Shown here: positions 51,100 through 59,358 of the stretch, piece after piece | Position numbering within the stretch: position 1 is the first letter of the stretch | Layout of the letters: each line of letters starts with the position of its first letter | Source: an uncultured Bacteroidia bacterium | Lineage (GTDB): Bacteria > Bacteroidota > Bacteroidia > Bacteroidales > UBA932 | Assembly: GCA_902785575.1 (NCBI GenBank) | Contig: CACZZF010000012.1 | Span: 62,001 to 126,000 of the forward strand | Direction: 5' to 3' | Length of the DNA stretch: 64,000 nt | Position numbers and translations under genes: made by a program | Notes under the pieces: generated by a model | Databases searched by the model: none | What the model was told of the DNA's origin: nothing | Seen by the model: only the letters and a program-made list of their open reading frames with translations

Positions 51100-52124
51100 G
51101 TGACTGACTTTTTTCTGTGTTCACCAGCGAGCATCCCGCAGGCAGCCATAATATCCTCACCTCTGGAAGCCCTTATGGTACAGGTGATTCCATGGTTTGA
51201 AAGACGATCCCGGAAATTCTCCATCACGAGCTGGGGAGACGTCTCGAATGGAGCGTCGGGAATCTTGTGGAAACGGATCAAATTGACCCTGCACTCCAAT
51301 CCCTTCAGGAGCCTGATCAAAGCGTCAGCGTGACGTTTCGTGTCGTTCAGACCGGCGAACATGGTGTATTCAAAACTGACACGTCGCTGGCCGGTGAAGT
51401 CATATTCACGGAGCAGATCGATCACCGCCTCTTCAGGCCATGCCTTTTGAACCGGCATCAGAGCGGCTCTCTCCTCCGGGAACGGATTGTGAAGACTTAC
51501 CGCCAAATGGCAACGGGTCTCATCCAAGAAGCGCCTAAGATTAGGGAGGACGCCGATCGTGGAAAGCGTTATCCGTTTCGGGCTCCAACCGAAGCCCCAG
51601 TCGGAGGTCAGTACCTCAATGACTCTAAGCACATTGTCGTAATTGTCCAAAGGCTCGCCCATGCCCATGAACACGGCATTGGTGAGCTCCTGGGACTCAT
51701 CGATGGCGATGAATTGCGAGAGGATTCCCGAGGCGGTTAGGTCCCCGTGGAATCCCTGGCGGCCGGTCATGCAGAACTTGCATCCCATCCGGCACCCGGC
51801 CTGGCTGGAAACGCAAAGAGTCTTCCGCTCATCATCAGGAATCATCACCGCCTCAACCGCATCTCCCCCACCGAGAGGGAAAAGATACTTCTTGGTTCCA
51901 TCTCTGGAAACCTGGCATGAGGAATAGTTAACCAACCCGAGATCAAACTCCTCAGCAAGCCTTTCCCTGCCCACTTTGGAGATGTTGGTCATCTCTTCAA
52001 ATGAGCGGACCCGGTGTCCGTAGAGCCAGCTCGCCAACTGCTTCCCGGCGAAGGCGGGAAGCCCGACTTTGAGGGCGGCTTCCTTAAGTTCCGAGGGCGT
52101 TTTCCCTAATAATGACTCTCTCAT
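51096..52124 (-). CDS. rlmN: 23S rRNA/tRNA adenine-C2 methyltransferase RlmN
   Basis: This radical SAM methyltransferase adds a methyl group to A2503 of 23S rRNA and to A37 of some tRNAs. Start ATG 52124 (MRESLLGKTPSELKE), 342 aa, is preferred over the ATG nine codons upstream because the promoter box lies close by. The CRMGCKFC cluster motif (CxxxCxxC, residues about 110-117) is followed by GQGFHGD-like TGRQGFHGDL, GMGEPLDNYDNV and SLHNPFPEERAALMPV. The catalytic Cys is near the C-terminus in ASRGEDIMAACGML. Length is normal. It appears to be the first gene of the long minus-strand run. Confidence 0.95.
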   Translation of the reverse strand: MRESLLGKTPSELKEAALKVGLPAFAGKQLASWLYGHRVRSFEEMTNISKVGRERLAEEFDLGLVNYSSCQVSRDGTKKYLFPLGGGDAVEAVMIPDDERKTLCVSSQAGCRMGCKFCMTGRQGFHGDLTASGILSQFIAIDESQELTNAVFMGMGEPLDNYDNVLRVIEVLTSDWGFGWSPKRITLSTIGVLPNLRRFLDETRCHLAVSLHNPFPEERAALMPVQKAWPEEAVIDLLREYDFTGQRRVSFEYTMFAGLNDTKRHADALIRLLKGLECRVNLIRFHKIPDAPFETSPQLVMENFRDRLSNHGITCTIRASRGEDIMAACGMLAGEHRKKSVT

Positions 52125-52148
52125 CGGAGCGAAGAATATACACGAGTA

Positions 52149-52156
52149 CAAATTTA
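52149..52156 (-). promoter_or_regulatory. -7 box upstream of rlmN
   Basis: TAAATTTG (52156-52149, minus strand) matches TAnnTTTG. A TTTG (52174-52171) is only 14 nt upstream, shorter than the usual 19-21, so the -33 element is doubtful. The predicted start near 52142 supports the ATG at 52124. Confidence 0.5.
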
Positions 52157-52181
52157 ATGAAAAATAATGTCAAATTTTTTG

Positions 52182-52189
52182 TAAATTTG
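52182..52189 (+). promoter_or_regulatory. -7 box upstream of the outer-membrane gene of cluster 2
   Basis: TAAATTTG at 52182-52189 on the plus strand matches TAnnTTTG. It faces away from the rlmN box about 25 bp apart, so the two operons are divergently controlled from one short region. No clear TTTG at -33. The resulting leader is about 100 nt long. Confidence 0.45.
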
Positions 52190-52295
52190 CATAATAAATG
52201 GAAATGAAACGTTCCATACGTACGGCTTGTACCTACTTCTGTGGGCACAAAGGCGAAGCCGTTATCCAGAACAAACAAATAAAAACAATAACAAA

Positions 52296-53108
52296 ATGCG
52301 CAAATCAATCATTTGTCTCGCCGCACTCCTGATCGGAGCGGCGAGCCTCTCTGCCCAGAACAACGGACAAAGTGTCAAGACACAGCCTCAAGACACCACT
52401 CAGAAAGTCAAGACTGAAGTCCCGAAAGCAGCCGCTCAGAAGGCAGCGAAAGAGACCACCAAGAAAGTGGCCGACAGTAATAGGAACAAGATGTATGTTT
52501 CGCTTCAGGGTGGCGGCCTTGTCTCCCTCAACGAGAACTACCGCATCTATGGCGAAAATGGGAAGAACTCTGACCTCTTGACTGGCCAGGGATCCGCCGC
52601 TTTCGGCTACCAGTTCACCCCTGTATCCGGCGTTCGTGTATGGGCCGGGTATGCCGGCAACCGTAGCGCCTGCAACACTAAAGAGACTTCTGGCCATCGT
52701 TTTTATCCTTACAAATTCAACAGCATCAACGCCTTCGTTGATTATGTGATGGATTTCAGCGGCTTCAGCGACAGCGATTGGACAGTTGTCCCCAAACTGT
52801 ACGCCGGTATAGGATTAGGCAACACCTCGGGCTTTGAGAAGACTCCTGACAATCCCGCTCCTGGCAACCAGTTCCACCCTTGGCAGAAAGTTTCAGAGAA
52901 AAACACTGCCTTCGGCTTCAGAGGTGGTTTAATCCTTGAGTTCATGGTCAGCCAGTCATTCGGTATTCTCGCCGACTTTGGTGGAGAGTTTTACACCGAT
53001 GGTTACAATGGACTGAATCCCGGCAAGGAGGTCAGCGAGTCTGGCGACAAGAACTTCCCTCTCGACTTCCGCGGCGTCGCATCACTCGGAGTAGCGATTC
53101 ATTTCTAG
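52296..53108 (+). CDS. Outer-membrane beta-barrel protein
   Basis: This protein of about 270 aa has start ATG 52296, at MRKSIICLAALLIGAASLSA, a clear signal peptide; the ATG 23 codons upstream would bury the signal. After the signal comes a Thr/Lys/Gln-rich linker of about 45 residues (QDTTQKVKTEVPKAAAQKAA), then strands of a barrel (KMYVSLQGGGLVSLNENYR, FGYQFTPVSGVRVWAGYAG) and a final strand ending in Phe (VASLGVAIHF). It resembles Bacteroidota OMP_b-brl proteins of unknown function. It leads into cluster 2 with a 9-nt gap. Confidence 0.82.
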   Translation: MRKSIICLAALLIGAASLSAQNNGQSVKTQPQDTTQKVKTEVPKAAAQKAAKETTKKVADSNRNKMYVSLQGGGLVSLNENYRIYGENGKNSDLLTGQGSAAFGYQFTPVSGVRVWAGYAGNRSACNTKETSGHRFYPYKFNSINAFVDYVMDFSGFSDSDWTVVPKLYAGIGLGNTSGFEKTPDNPAPGNQFHPWQKVSEKNTAFGFRGGLILEFMVSQSFGILADFGGEFYTDGYNGLNPGKEVSESGDKNFPLDFRGVASLGVAIHF

Positions 53109-53117
53109 CCTCCCCCC

Positions 53118-54404
53118 TTGTCACTATTTTCAATTAGGAAGCGGATCAGGCACGCTCTGAAGCCGGCATTTTATCGTTGGGTAATGCCTGCTTATTTAGG
53201 TATTATCCGAAATCGGCTTTATTACAGAATCAGAAAAACAAATTCTGTATCTGTGGCTTTCATTGTTTCAGAGCTCGCCCAATGGAGATACCAAAGTTTA
53301 TATGACCTTCTAGTTTCTGACAACAGATTTAAATTAAGTATTCTACTAGTTCCTTTTGTATCATATTCTGAGAAAGATAAAGAAGATTCTCTTCATAGAT
53401 TAAGGAGCTATTTTAAGGATAAAGGAATACATTATTTCGATTTCAAGTCTTATGAAGCAACCTATTCTTTCTTAAAAACGGACATTGATCCTGACCTTAT
53501 TTTTTATCCGCAACCGTACGATAATTGTTACGCAACTTGTTTGGATAGCAAGGTATTTGAGAAAAAGTTGATCTGTTATTTCCCTTACGGAATGCCGACT
53601 ATCCGCGAAGAATGGACTTTCAATCTACGTTTTCACAATATAGCTTGGAGAATCTATTACCAGACGTCGGCCAATTGGGAGAACTTTTTGACTTATTCGT
53701 ACATAAGAGGACGAAACGTACGAGTGGTCGGGGATCCAATAGCTGACCAATTCTTTTCCGGGAATAATCCTGATGTCTGGAAACGACAAGATAAAAAGAA
53801 AAAAAGAGTCATCTGGGCACCTCATTATTCTATCACCGACAATCGAAGCGGGATGTTGAGCCGTAATTCTTTCGAATGGCTGAGCGAGGCTATGCTGCAG
53901 ATAGCGCATGAATACCAAGAAACCGTACAGTTTTCTTTTAAGCCGCATCCGAGATTGTTAAGCGAGTTATATCATGCTAAGGAATGGGGAGTCAAAAGGG
54001 CGGATGATTACTATGCTTTATGGGATCAAATGCCTAACACCCAGCTGGATACAGGTGGTTATGTAGGTCTGTTTATGCACTCTGACGCTTTGATCCACGA
54101 CTCTGCGTCTTTTACGGCCGAGTATCAATTCACCGGGAAGCCTGCACTCTTTATTTCAGACAACATTAAGAAGCAAGAATCTCAATTAACCACATTTGGC
54201 AGACTGGCGCTTGCGTGCCATTATCAAGGGGACAGTATTGATGCGATCCGCTCTTTCATTGACAAGGTCGTTATTGGCGATGAAGACTCATTGGCCGATA
54301 GAAGAAAGGATTTCCGCGACAATTATTTGCTTCCTCCTGGGGGGCTTTCCGCAGCTAAGAATGTTTACGATGATATTTTGTCATCATTAGGGCTAAAAGG
54401 ATAG
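53118..54404 (+). CDS. CDP-glycerol:polyglycerophosphate transferase-like protein
   Basis: This 428-aa protein resembles CDP-glycerol glycerophosphotransferases (TagB/TagF family), which transfer polyol-phosphate from CDP-polyols to a growing chain. The C-terminal donor domain shows KRVIWAPHYSIT (about residue 230), VQFSFKPHPRLLSELY (KPHP about 277) and DALIHDSASFTAEYQFTGKPALFIS (about 320), matching the WxPT, HP and DxSS segments of the family; HDSAS replaces the usual DYSS. The start is TTG at 53118, 9 nt after the barrel gene, because no ATG precedes the conserved N-terminus. Codon use is more AT-rich than in the genes before it. Donor could be CDP-glycerol or CDP-ribitol. Confidence 0.8.
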   Translation: MSLFSIRKRIRHALKPAFYRWVMPAYLGIIRNRLYYRIRKTNSVSVAFIVSELAQWRYQSLYDLLVSDNRFKLSILLVPFVSYSEKDKEDSLHRLRSYFKDKGIHYFDFKSYEATYSFLKTDIDPDLIFYPQPYDNCYATCLDSKVFEKKLICYFPYGMPTIREEWTFNLRFHNIAWRIYYQTSANWENFLTYSYIRGRNVRVVGDPIADQFFSGNNPDVWKRQDKKKKRVIWAPHYSITDNRSGMLSRNSFEWLSEAMLQIAHEYQETVQFSFKPHPRLLSELYHAKEWGVKRADDYYALWDQMPNTQLDTGGYVGLFMHSDALIHDSASFTAEYQFTGKPALFISDNIKKQESQLTTFGRLALACHYQGDSIDAIRSFIDKVVIGDEDSLADRRKDFRDNYLLPPGGLSAAKNVYDDILSSLGLKG

Positions 54405-54410
54405 TTTTTC

Positions 54411-55865
54411 TTGGAAAAAGGGCTCAAATCTTTAACATATACCGGGGTCATTTGGAGTTTTATCGAGAGATTCTCATACCAATTGATCCAGTTCGTCATA
54501 TCAATAATAATGGCGAGGATCCTTGACCCCGGTGATTACGGATTGATCGGTTTATTGGCCATTTTCATGGCTCTCTCACAAGTATTCATTGACGGAGGTT
54601 TTTCAAGCGCACTGATTCAATCAAAAGAGAATACTGACAAAGATTTCGCCACGGTCTTTTATATTAACCTTGCTATCAGTATTTTACTGTATGGATTGCT
54701 ATTTGTTTCAGCTCCTGCTATCGCTTCATTTTATCATCAGCCTTCGCTGAAACAGATCACTCGAGTTTATACCACAACACTAATTATCAGTTCATTATCT
54801 GCCGTACATAGTACTAAACTGGTAATAAATGTTGACTTCAAGACTCAATCAATTATTTCTGTATCATCGGCGATCATTTCCGGATGTATCGGTATCTTTC
54901 TGGCAATAAAGGGATTCGGTGTCTGGGCTTTGGTTATCCAGTCTATTGTAGGGACCTCAATAGGATGTTTGATGAAATATCTACTAGTGCGGTGGATTCC
55001 TAAAAGTGGATTTTCCAAATCATCATTTAACAGACTCTTCTCTTTCGGATCTAAATTATTGATTGCTCAGATCATCAGTACTATTTACGACAACATCTAC
55101 TCGCTATTCATTGGTAAACGATTCTCCACAAGAACATTAGGGTTCTACACAAGAGGAAATCAATTCAATAATCTTGTAAGTGTCAACATAAGCGACATCA
55201 TGAACAGGGTCTCATTCCCCGTACTCAGCAGAGTTCAAGATGATAACACGAGATTGCTGGAGATATATTCAAAATATATTAAGATGTCCGTGTTCATCAT
55301 GTTCCCTATGGTACTTGGATTATGCGGGGTCGCAAAACCTTTGATAACTTTTTTACTGACAGAGAAATGGCTACCTTGCGTTCCGCTTCTTCAAATTTTG
55401 TGTTTCGCCTTTCTCTTTAACGGCGTGACCAAAATCAACCTGAATCTGCTTTACGTAAAAGGAAGGTCTGATCTTGTATTAAGGCTGGAAATCATCAAGA
55501 AGTGTATCGGGTTCACTATTCTTGTCATAACCGTATTCTTTGACATCAAGATTGTTTGTTTTGGTCAGGTCATCTATTCCTGGGTAGCATTGTTCTTGAA
55601 TACTTTCTACACCAAACGAATACTCGGATTCGGGTTTTATGAACAAATTAAATCTATTATCCCGTATTTGTCATTAAGTCTCATAGTTTTAGCCGAATCA
55701 CTAGCAATCTCGAGTTTCGTGGAACCATCCTGGTTATCCTTAATCATATCATTAGTTGTTTGTTCCGCCACATATCTCGGGCTGTCTAAGTATTTTAGCC
55801 TTTATGCTTTCGGTGAGGTCTTCTCAACCGCAAAGAATTATTTGATCAGAATGAAGCATCAATAA
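54411..55865 (+). CDS. Polysaccharide exporter/flippase (WzxC/TuaB-like)
   Basis: This 484-aa inner-membrane protein has about 12-14 helices. The N-terminal block GVIWSFIERFSYQLIQFVI then ARILDPGDYGLIGLLAIFMAL (about residues 35-55) and FIDGGFSSALIQSKE are typical of WzxC/TuaB-type lipid-linked polysaccharide exporters. The start is TTG (54411), 6 nt after the upstream stop; this is the second TTG start in a row. The cytosolic loops carry basic residues. It is AT-rich like its neighbour. It would export the cluster 2 repeat unit. Confidence 0.88.
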   Translation: MEKGLKSLTYTGVIWSFIERFSYQLIQFVISIIMARILDPGDYGLIGLLAIFMALSQVFIDGGFSSALIQSKENTDKDFATVFYINLAISILLYGLLFVSAPAIASFYHQPSLKQITRVYTTTLIISSLSAVHSTKLVINVDFKTQSIISVSSAIISGCIGIFLAIKGFGVWALVIQSIVGTSIGCLMKYLLVRWIPKSGFSKSSFNRLFSFGSKLLIAQIISTIYDNIYSLFIGKRFSTRTLGFYTRGNQFNNLVSVNISDIMNRVSFPVLSRVQDDNTRLLEIYSKYIKMSVFIMFPMVLGLCGVAKPLITFLLTEKWLPCVPLLQILCFAFLFNGVTKINLNLLYVKGRSDLVLRLEIIKKCIGFTILVITVFFDIKIVCFGQVIYSWVALFLNTFYTKRILGFGFYEQIKSIIPYLSLSLIVLAESLAISSFVEPSWLSLIISLVVCSATYLGLSKYFSLYAFGEVFSTAKNYLIRMKHQ

Positions 55866-55871
55866 TCTCGG

Positions 55872-56665
55872 ATGATTCTTCTATTCGCCATATTACTTTT
55901 CATTTGCGCTTGGGGAGTTCGTTTTTCATCCTTTCGCGAAGATTACTTTGATATCGACACCACAACCTCAGTTAAGGGAATATTTGCCGCAATCATACTT
56001 TTCTCGCACATCACGGGTTATATTCAGTTGAATGACAACTGGTTTGACATGTCCTACAGGACCATTTTAGGCTACATCGGTCAGTTGATGGTCGTAATGT
56101 ATTTCTTCTATTCAGGCTATGGTATCTTTGAATCTTTCAAGAGCAAAATGAACTATGAGAAATCATTCACAAGAAAAAGGCTCATGAAGACCTTGATACA
56201 TTTTGACGCGGCTGTTCTTCTGTTCTTGATCTTATCTATTGTTTCCGGTGAGAAATACCCTACCAGATATTACTTTACATGCTGGATCGGCTGGGATTCC
56301 ATCGGAAACAGCAACTGGTTTATTTTTGTAATATTGGCTCTGTATGCTTGCGTATCATTGAGCATGGCTCTTACCAGAAAAAGTTCTTCAGGATAGATTG
56401 GCTTGGGGTATCAGCCTGTTTATTTAGTCTGGCCGTGGTCACAGGATGCACAAAAATTAAACTTAAGAATAAGGCATTGGATTGGTTAGGCTCGCATTGT
56501 TTTGAGATTTACATTCTTCAACGTTTGCCGATGATAGTATTGACATCCCTCGGGGTGAATAACAATTCATACCTTTTCGTTGCATTTACCATTCCTTGCG
56601 TCATTATTGTGGCCATTCTTTTTAAATCCGTATTAAGAAAAATCGATGAAATCTATTTCGCCTGA
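55872..56665 (+). pseudogene. Acyltransferase-3 family protein, frameshifted
   Basis: The first frame (55872-56396) and the second frame (to 56665) form one protein if one A is added to the A5 run at 56378-56382; the joined product would be 264 aa. It looks like an integral-membrane O-acyltransferase (acyltransferase 3): N-terminal VKGIFAAIILFSHITGYIQ with a His (about residue 46), MYFFYSGYGIFESFKSK (about 77), and C-terminal WLGSHCFEIYILQRLPMIVL. The family usually runs to 320 residues or more, so a middle segment of several helices also seems missing. It may be dead, a sequencing slip, or phase-variable. It lies between the flippase and a GT2 gene. Confidence 0.75.
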
Positions 56666-56677
56666 GCGACCTACACC

Positions 56678-57601
56678 ATGATGCGAGAATCAGATAATCC
56701 GGCTATTTCGGTAATCATCACTGTCTTCAATTCAGAAAAGACACTTCAGCGGTGTTTGATTAGCATTGCATCGCAGTCTTTTCAGGATTTCGAAGTGATC
56801 TGCATCAACGATGGAAGCTGTGACGGAAGTTTGTCAATCCTTGAGAATTACGCGCGGAAAGATAACCGTTTCCGAGTAATCTCCCAGCCCAACAAGGGTG
56901 TGGCGATGGCAAGACAGGCAGCTTTAGATGCATCGAAAGGGACCTTTTCAATCCACGTTGATTCAGACGACTGGGTAGAACCTGATATGCTTGAGGGGAT
57001 GATAAATGTCGCACTAAGCGAGGATGCGGATCTTGTTATTTGTGACTTTCTCAAAGAATGGCCTGACAAGAAAGAAATAATATCGCAGAAACCTAGAGAA
57101 CTAGACTCAGCCATTATTTTGGGGCAGATGTTTAGTGAACTGCATGGCAGTTTATGTAATAAATTAATTCGAAACGCCACAATACTACATTCGGGGATAA
57201 AGTTCGAGGAAGGTCTTAACTCTTGCGAAGATCAACTCTTCGTCATGAGATTACTTTCATCTCCTATTAAAGTCTCATACATAAACAAACCTTACTATCA
57301 CTATATTATTAACACAGGTCAGCAATCTATCACTCAGAATTGGTTTAGAACCCCTGTTTCTCAAAGACTTCTTTTTATAAAAAACGCGGAAAAACTAGTC
57401 AATACTGATTATCAGATTGATTGTTTCAAAGAGTATGTGGCAAGAATAGCATATGACGCCACCCGTAGCGACAAAGAGTTCTGTCCAAGTTTTCGGCAAG
57501 CATTTTTTGATTATTGGCCACAAATTAAAAGAGCATCTATCCCTTTGTATAGAAAAGTCATCATCTGGTTAGCGCTAATAGGCATCCGAATCCCAAGATA
57601 A
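56678..57601 (+). CDS. Glycosyltransferase family 2
   Basis: This 307-aa GT2 enzyme is of the GT-A, SpsA-like kind: ISVIITVFNSEKTLQRCLISIASQSFQDFEVICIND (from residue 9), PNKGVAMARQAALDASKG, and the metal-binding FSIHVDSDDWVEPD (about 90-103, DSDD). The C-terminal part (NKLIRNATILHSGIKFEEGLNSCEDQLFVMRLL) contains the acidic catalytic segment. It follows the broken acyltransferase by 12 nt. AT-rich codon use continues. Sugar unknown. Confidence 0.9.
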   Translation: MMRESDNPAISVIITVFNSEKTLQRCLISIASQSFQDFEVICINDGSCDGSLSILENYARKDNRFRVISQPNKGVAMARQAALDASKGTFSIHVDSDDWVEPDMLEGMINVALSEDADLVICDFLKEWPDKKEIISQKPRELDSAIILGQMFSELHGSLCNKLIRNATILHSGIKFEEGLNSCEDQLFVMRLLSSPIKVSYINKPYYHYIINTGQQSITQNWFRTPVSQRLLFIKNAEKLVNTDYQIDCFKEYVARIAYDATRSDKEFCPSFRQAFFDYWPQIKRASIPLYRKVIIWLALIGIRIPR

Positions 57602-57649
57602 AATGACGGTTTTGTTTTTACTCAAAACTCATATTTCTAGATATTTTCC

Positions 57650-58363
57650 TTGAATATGAACCATGTAATTATTGTTGCTGGTGGGATTGGCTCCCGGATG
57701 AATTTGGATATCCCAAAGCAGTTCTATGAAGTAAATGGAGACCCTATTATCTTATACTCCATAAAGAAGTTCGCATCCAGCCCGTTGATTAATTCTATCG
57801 TGATAGTTTTGGCCGATGAATGGGTCGAGTATATGAAAAATAAAATCTCTGAAGCTCATATTGACATTCCTGTACATTATGCAAAGGCTGGAAAGTCTAG
57901 GCAACATTCTGTCTATAATGGGCTTTTGGTTTTAAAAGGGTATGCTTGCTATAATGATGTGGTGCTGATACATGACTCAGTCAGGCCTCTGTTCCCACTA
58001 TTTTGTATAAGTGATGGTATTTCAGCCTGCCAAGAATATGATGGATGCATTCCTGTGATACCAGTTAAAGACGCGACATATCTTAGCCATGATGGTATAC
58101 AATTATCTGATGCGCTTCCTCGGCAAGAGCTTTTCTCGGGCCAATCGCCGGAGTGTTTCTTATTCGGGAAAATATTTGACGCTCATTCCAATTTTAAAGA
58201 CTCGGAAATCTCAAGCATACGAGGTTGTTCAGAATTGGCATTGAAAGCTGGTCTAACAATAAAACTGATTAATGGTTCAGAGGGTAATTTCAAGATCACA
58301 ACTATTGAAGATCTCAGTTCTTTTCAAATAATAATTGAGGATCAGAAGAGAATAATAAAATGA
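57650..58363 (+). CDS. IspD/TarI-like cytidylyltransferase
   Basis: This 237-aa nucleotidyltransferase makes a CDP-activated polyol. The CTP-binding AGGIGSRM (residues 11-18), PKQFYEVNGDPIILYSI (about 24-40), the mid-domain KAGKSRQHSVYNGL, and VVLIHDSVRPLFP (IHDxVRP, about 105-117) are the IspD/TarI signatures. In capsule loci such proteins usually make CDP-ribitol, not the isoprenoid intermediate, which agrees with the CDP-glycerol transferase-like gene upstream. The matching dehydrogenase TarJ is not visible in the window. A 48-nt gap precedes it. The IspD reaction cannot be excluded by sequence alone. Confidence 0.82.
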   Translation: MNMNHVIIVAGGIGSRMNLDIPKQFYEVNGDPIILYSIKKFASSPLINSIVIVLADEWVEYMKNKISEAHIDIPVHYAKAGKSRQHSVYNGLLVLKGYACYNDVVLIHDSVRPLFPLFCISDGISACQEYDGCIPVIPVKDATYLSHDGIQLSDALPRQELFSGQSPECFLFGKIFDAHSNFKDSEISSIRGCSELALKAGLTIKLINGSEGNFKITTIEDLSSFQIIIEDQKRIIK

Positions 58364-58384
58364 TAAGGAGTCCATTACTGATTA

Positions 58385-59356
58385 ATGCTAGAGGGTAGTT
58401 TTTCATATTCAGTCGCTATACGTACATTAGGAAAAGCCGGTGACATGTTTAGCCGGTTGATATACTCTCTGAAATCACAGACAATCCCACCAAGTGGTAT
58501 TTATGTGTATATCGCTGAAGGATACGAACTTCCAAAGCGTGTCGCTGATGAGAGATACATCTATTGTGCGAAAGGCATGGTCCACCAAAGGGCCCTGCCG
58601 TTCAATGAGATTACGACTGAATATATCCTTCTTTGTGACGATGACATCGAGTTCAAGGAAGATGCGGTCATGAAACTATTTGAAGCCCTGGAAGAATATG
58701 ACGGGGACTGCGTGAGCCCGAATCTTTTCCCTAACCACATGATGAGCCTGAAGGATAAGATAACCCATGCCGTTTTATATGGGGAGTTTCCTGGTATCAT
58801 CAGAAACAAGTACGCGTTCAGGATCCGCCGCAACGGGTATTACACATATTCATCAAGACCTAAAGAAGTAATGGTCTCCCAGTCAAGTGCCGGAGCCTGC
58901 TTGCTGATGAAGAAGGAATCCTTTCTTGACATTCGTTTCTGGGAAGAGATCTGGATGGACAGTTTCAGGTACCCTATAGGTGAAGATCAGATGCTCGCTT
59001 ACAAGTTATACCGGACCGGCCATAAACTATTGGTTCATTTTGATGCCGGAGTGACTCACCTTGACGCTGGATCGGGCCATGCTAGCGATCCCGAGAAGAC
59101 CGACCTGGATGAGAAATGCCTGAGGTATTTGATATGGTACCGCTCAATTTTCCAGCCATCTGGTGCTCCCGAGAAAGTTTTGGCATCCATTTATTTCTAC
59201 TCACGGTGGCTGCTCCAATTAGTATTATCATTAGTCAGTGTCATCAATGGGCATTCTTTTAGATTCACCAACTGCTTCAAATCCATCAAAAAAGCACATG
59301 CTTTCATCGCTTCCGAAGAGTTTTCCAGTATTCCTAAATGGGAGATAACAATCTGA
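58385..59356 (+). CDS. Glycosyltransferase family 2
   Basis: This 323-aa protein has a GT2-type core: SVAIRTLGKAGDMFSRLI, then LKSQTIPPSGIYVYIAEGYE, VHQRALPFNEITTEYILLCDDDIEFKED with the DDD metal site (about residues 78-85), and the catalytic segment YPIGEDQMLAYKLYRTGHKL near residue 200. SQSSAGACLLMKKESFLDIRFWEE precedes it. A hydrophobic C-terminal patch (LLQLVLSLVSVI) may anchor the enzyme. The gene is less AT-rich than those before it and marks the end of the AT-rich stretch. Linkage unknown. Confidence 0.85.
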   Translation: MLEGSFSYSVAIRTLGKAGDMFSRLIYSLKSQTIPPSGIYVYIAEGYELPKRVADERYIYCAKGMVHQRALPFNEITTEYILLCDDDIEFKEDAVMKLFEALEEYDGDCVSPNLFPNHMMSLKDKITHAVLYGEFPGIIRNKYAFRIRRNGYYTYSSRPKEVMVSQSSAGACLLMKKESFLDIRFWEEIWMDSFRYPIGEDQMLAYKLYRTGHKLLVHFDAGVTHLDAGSGHASDPEKTDLDEKCLRYLIWYRSIFQPSGAPEKVLASIYFYSRWLLQLVLSLVSVINGHSFRFTNCFKSIKKAHAFIASEEFSSIPKWEITI

Positions 59357-59358
59357 TA

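Noticed and set aside
52206-52330. Leader peptide frame before the outer-membrane gene (starts ATGAAACG)
   Set aside because: It overlaps the signal peptide of the real gene in another frame, has no regulatory residue run and no second hairpin.
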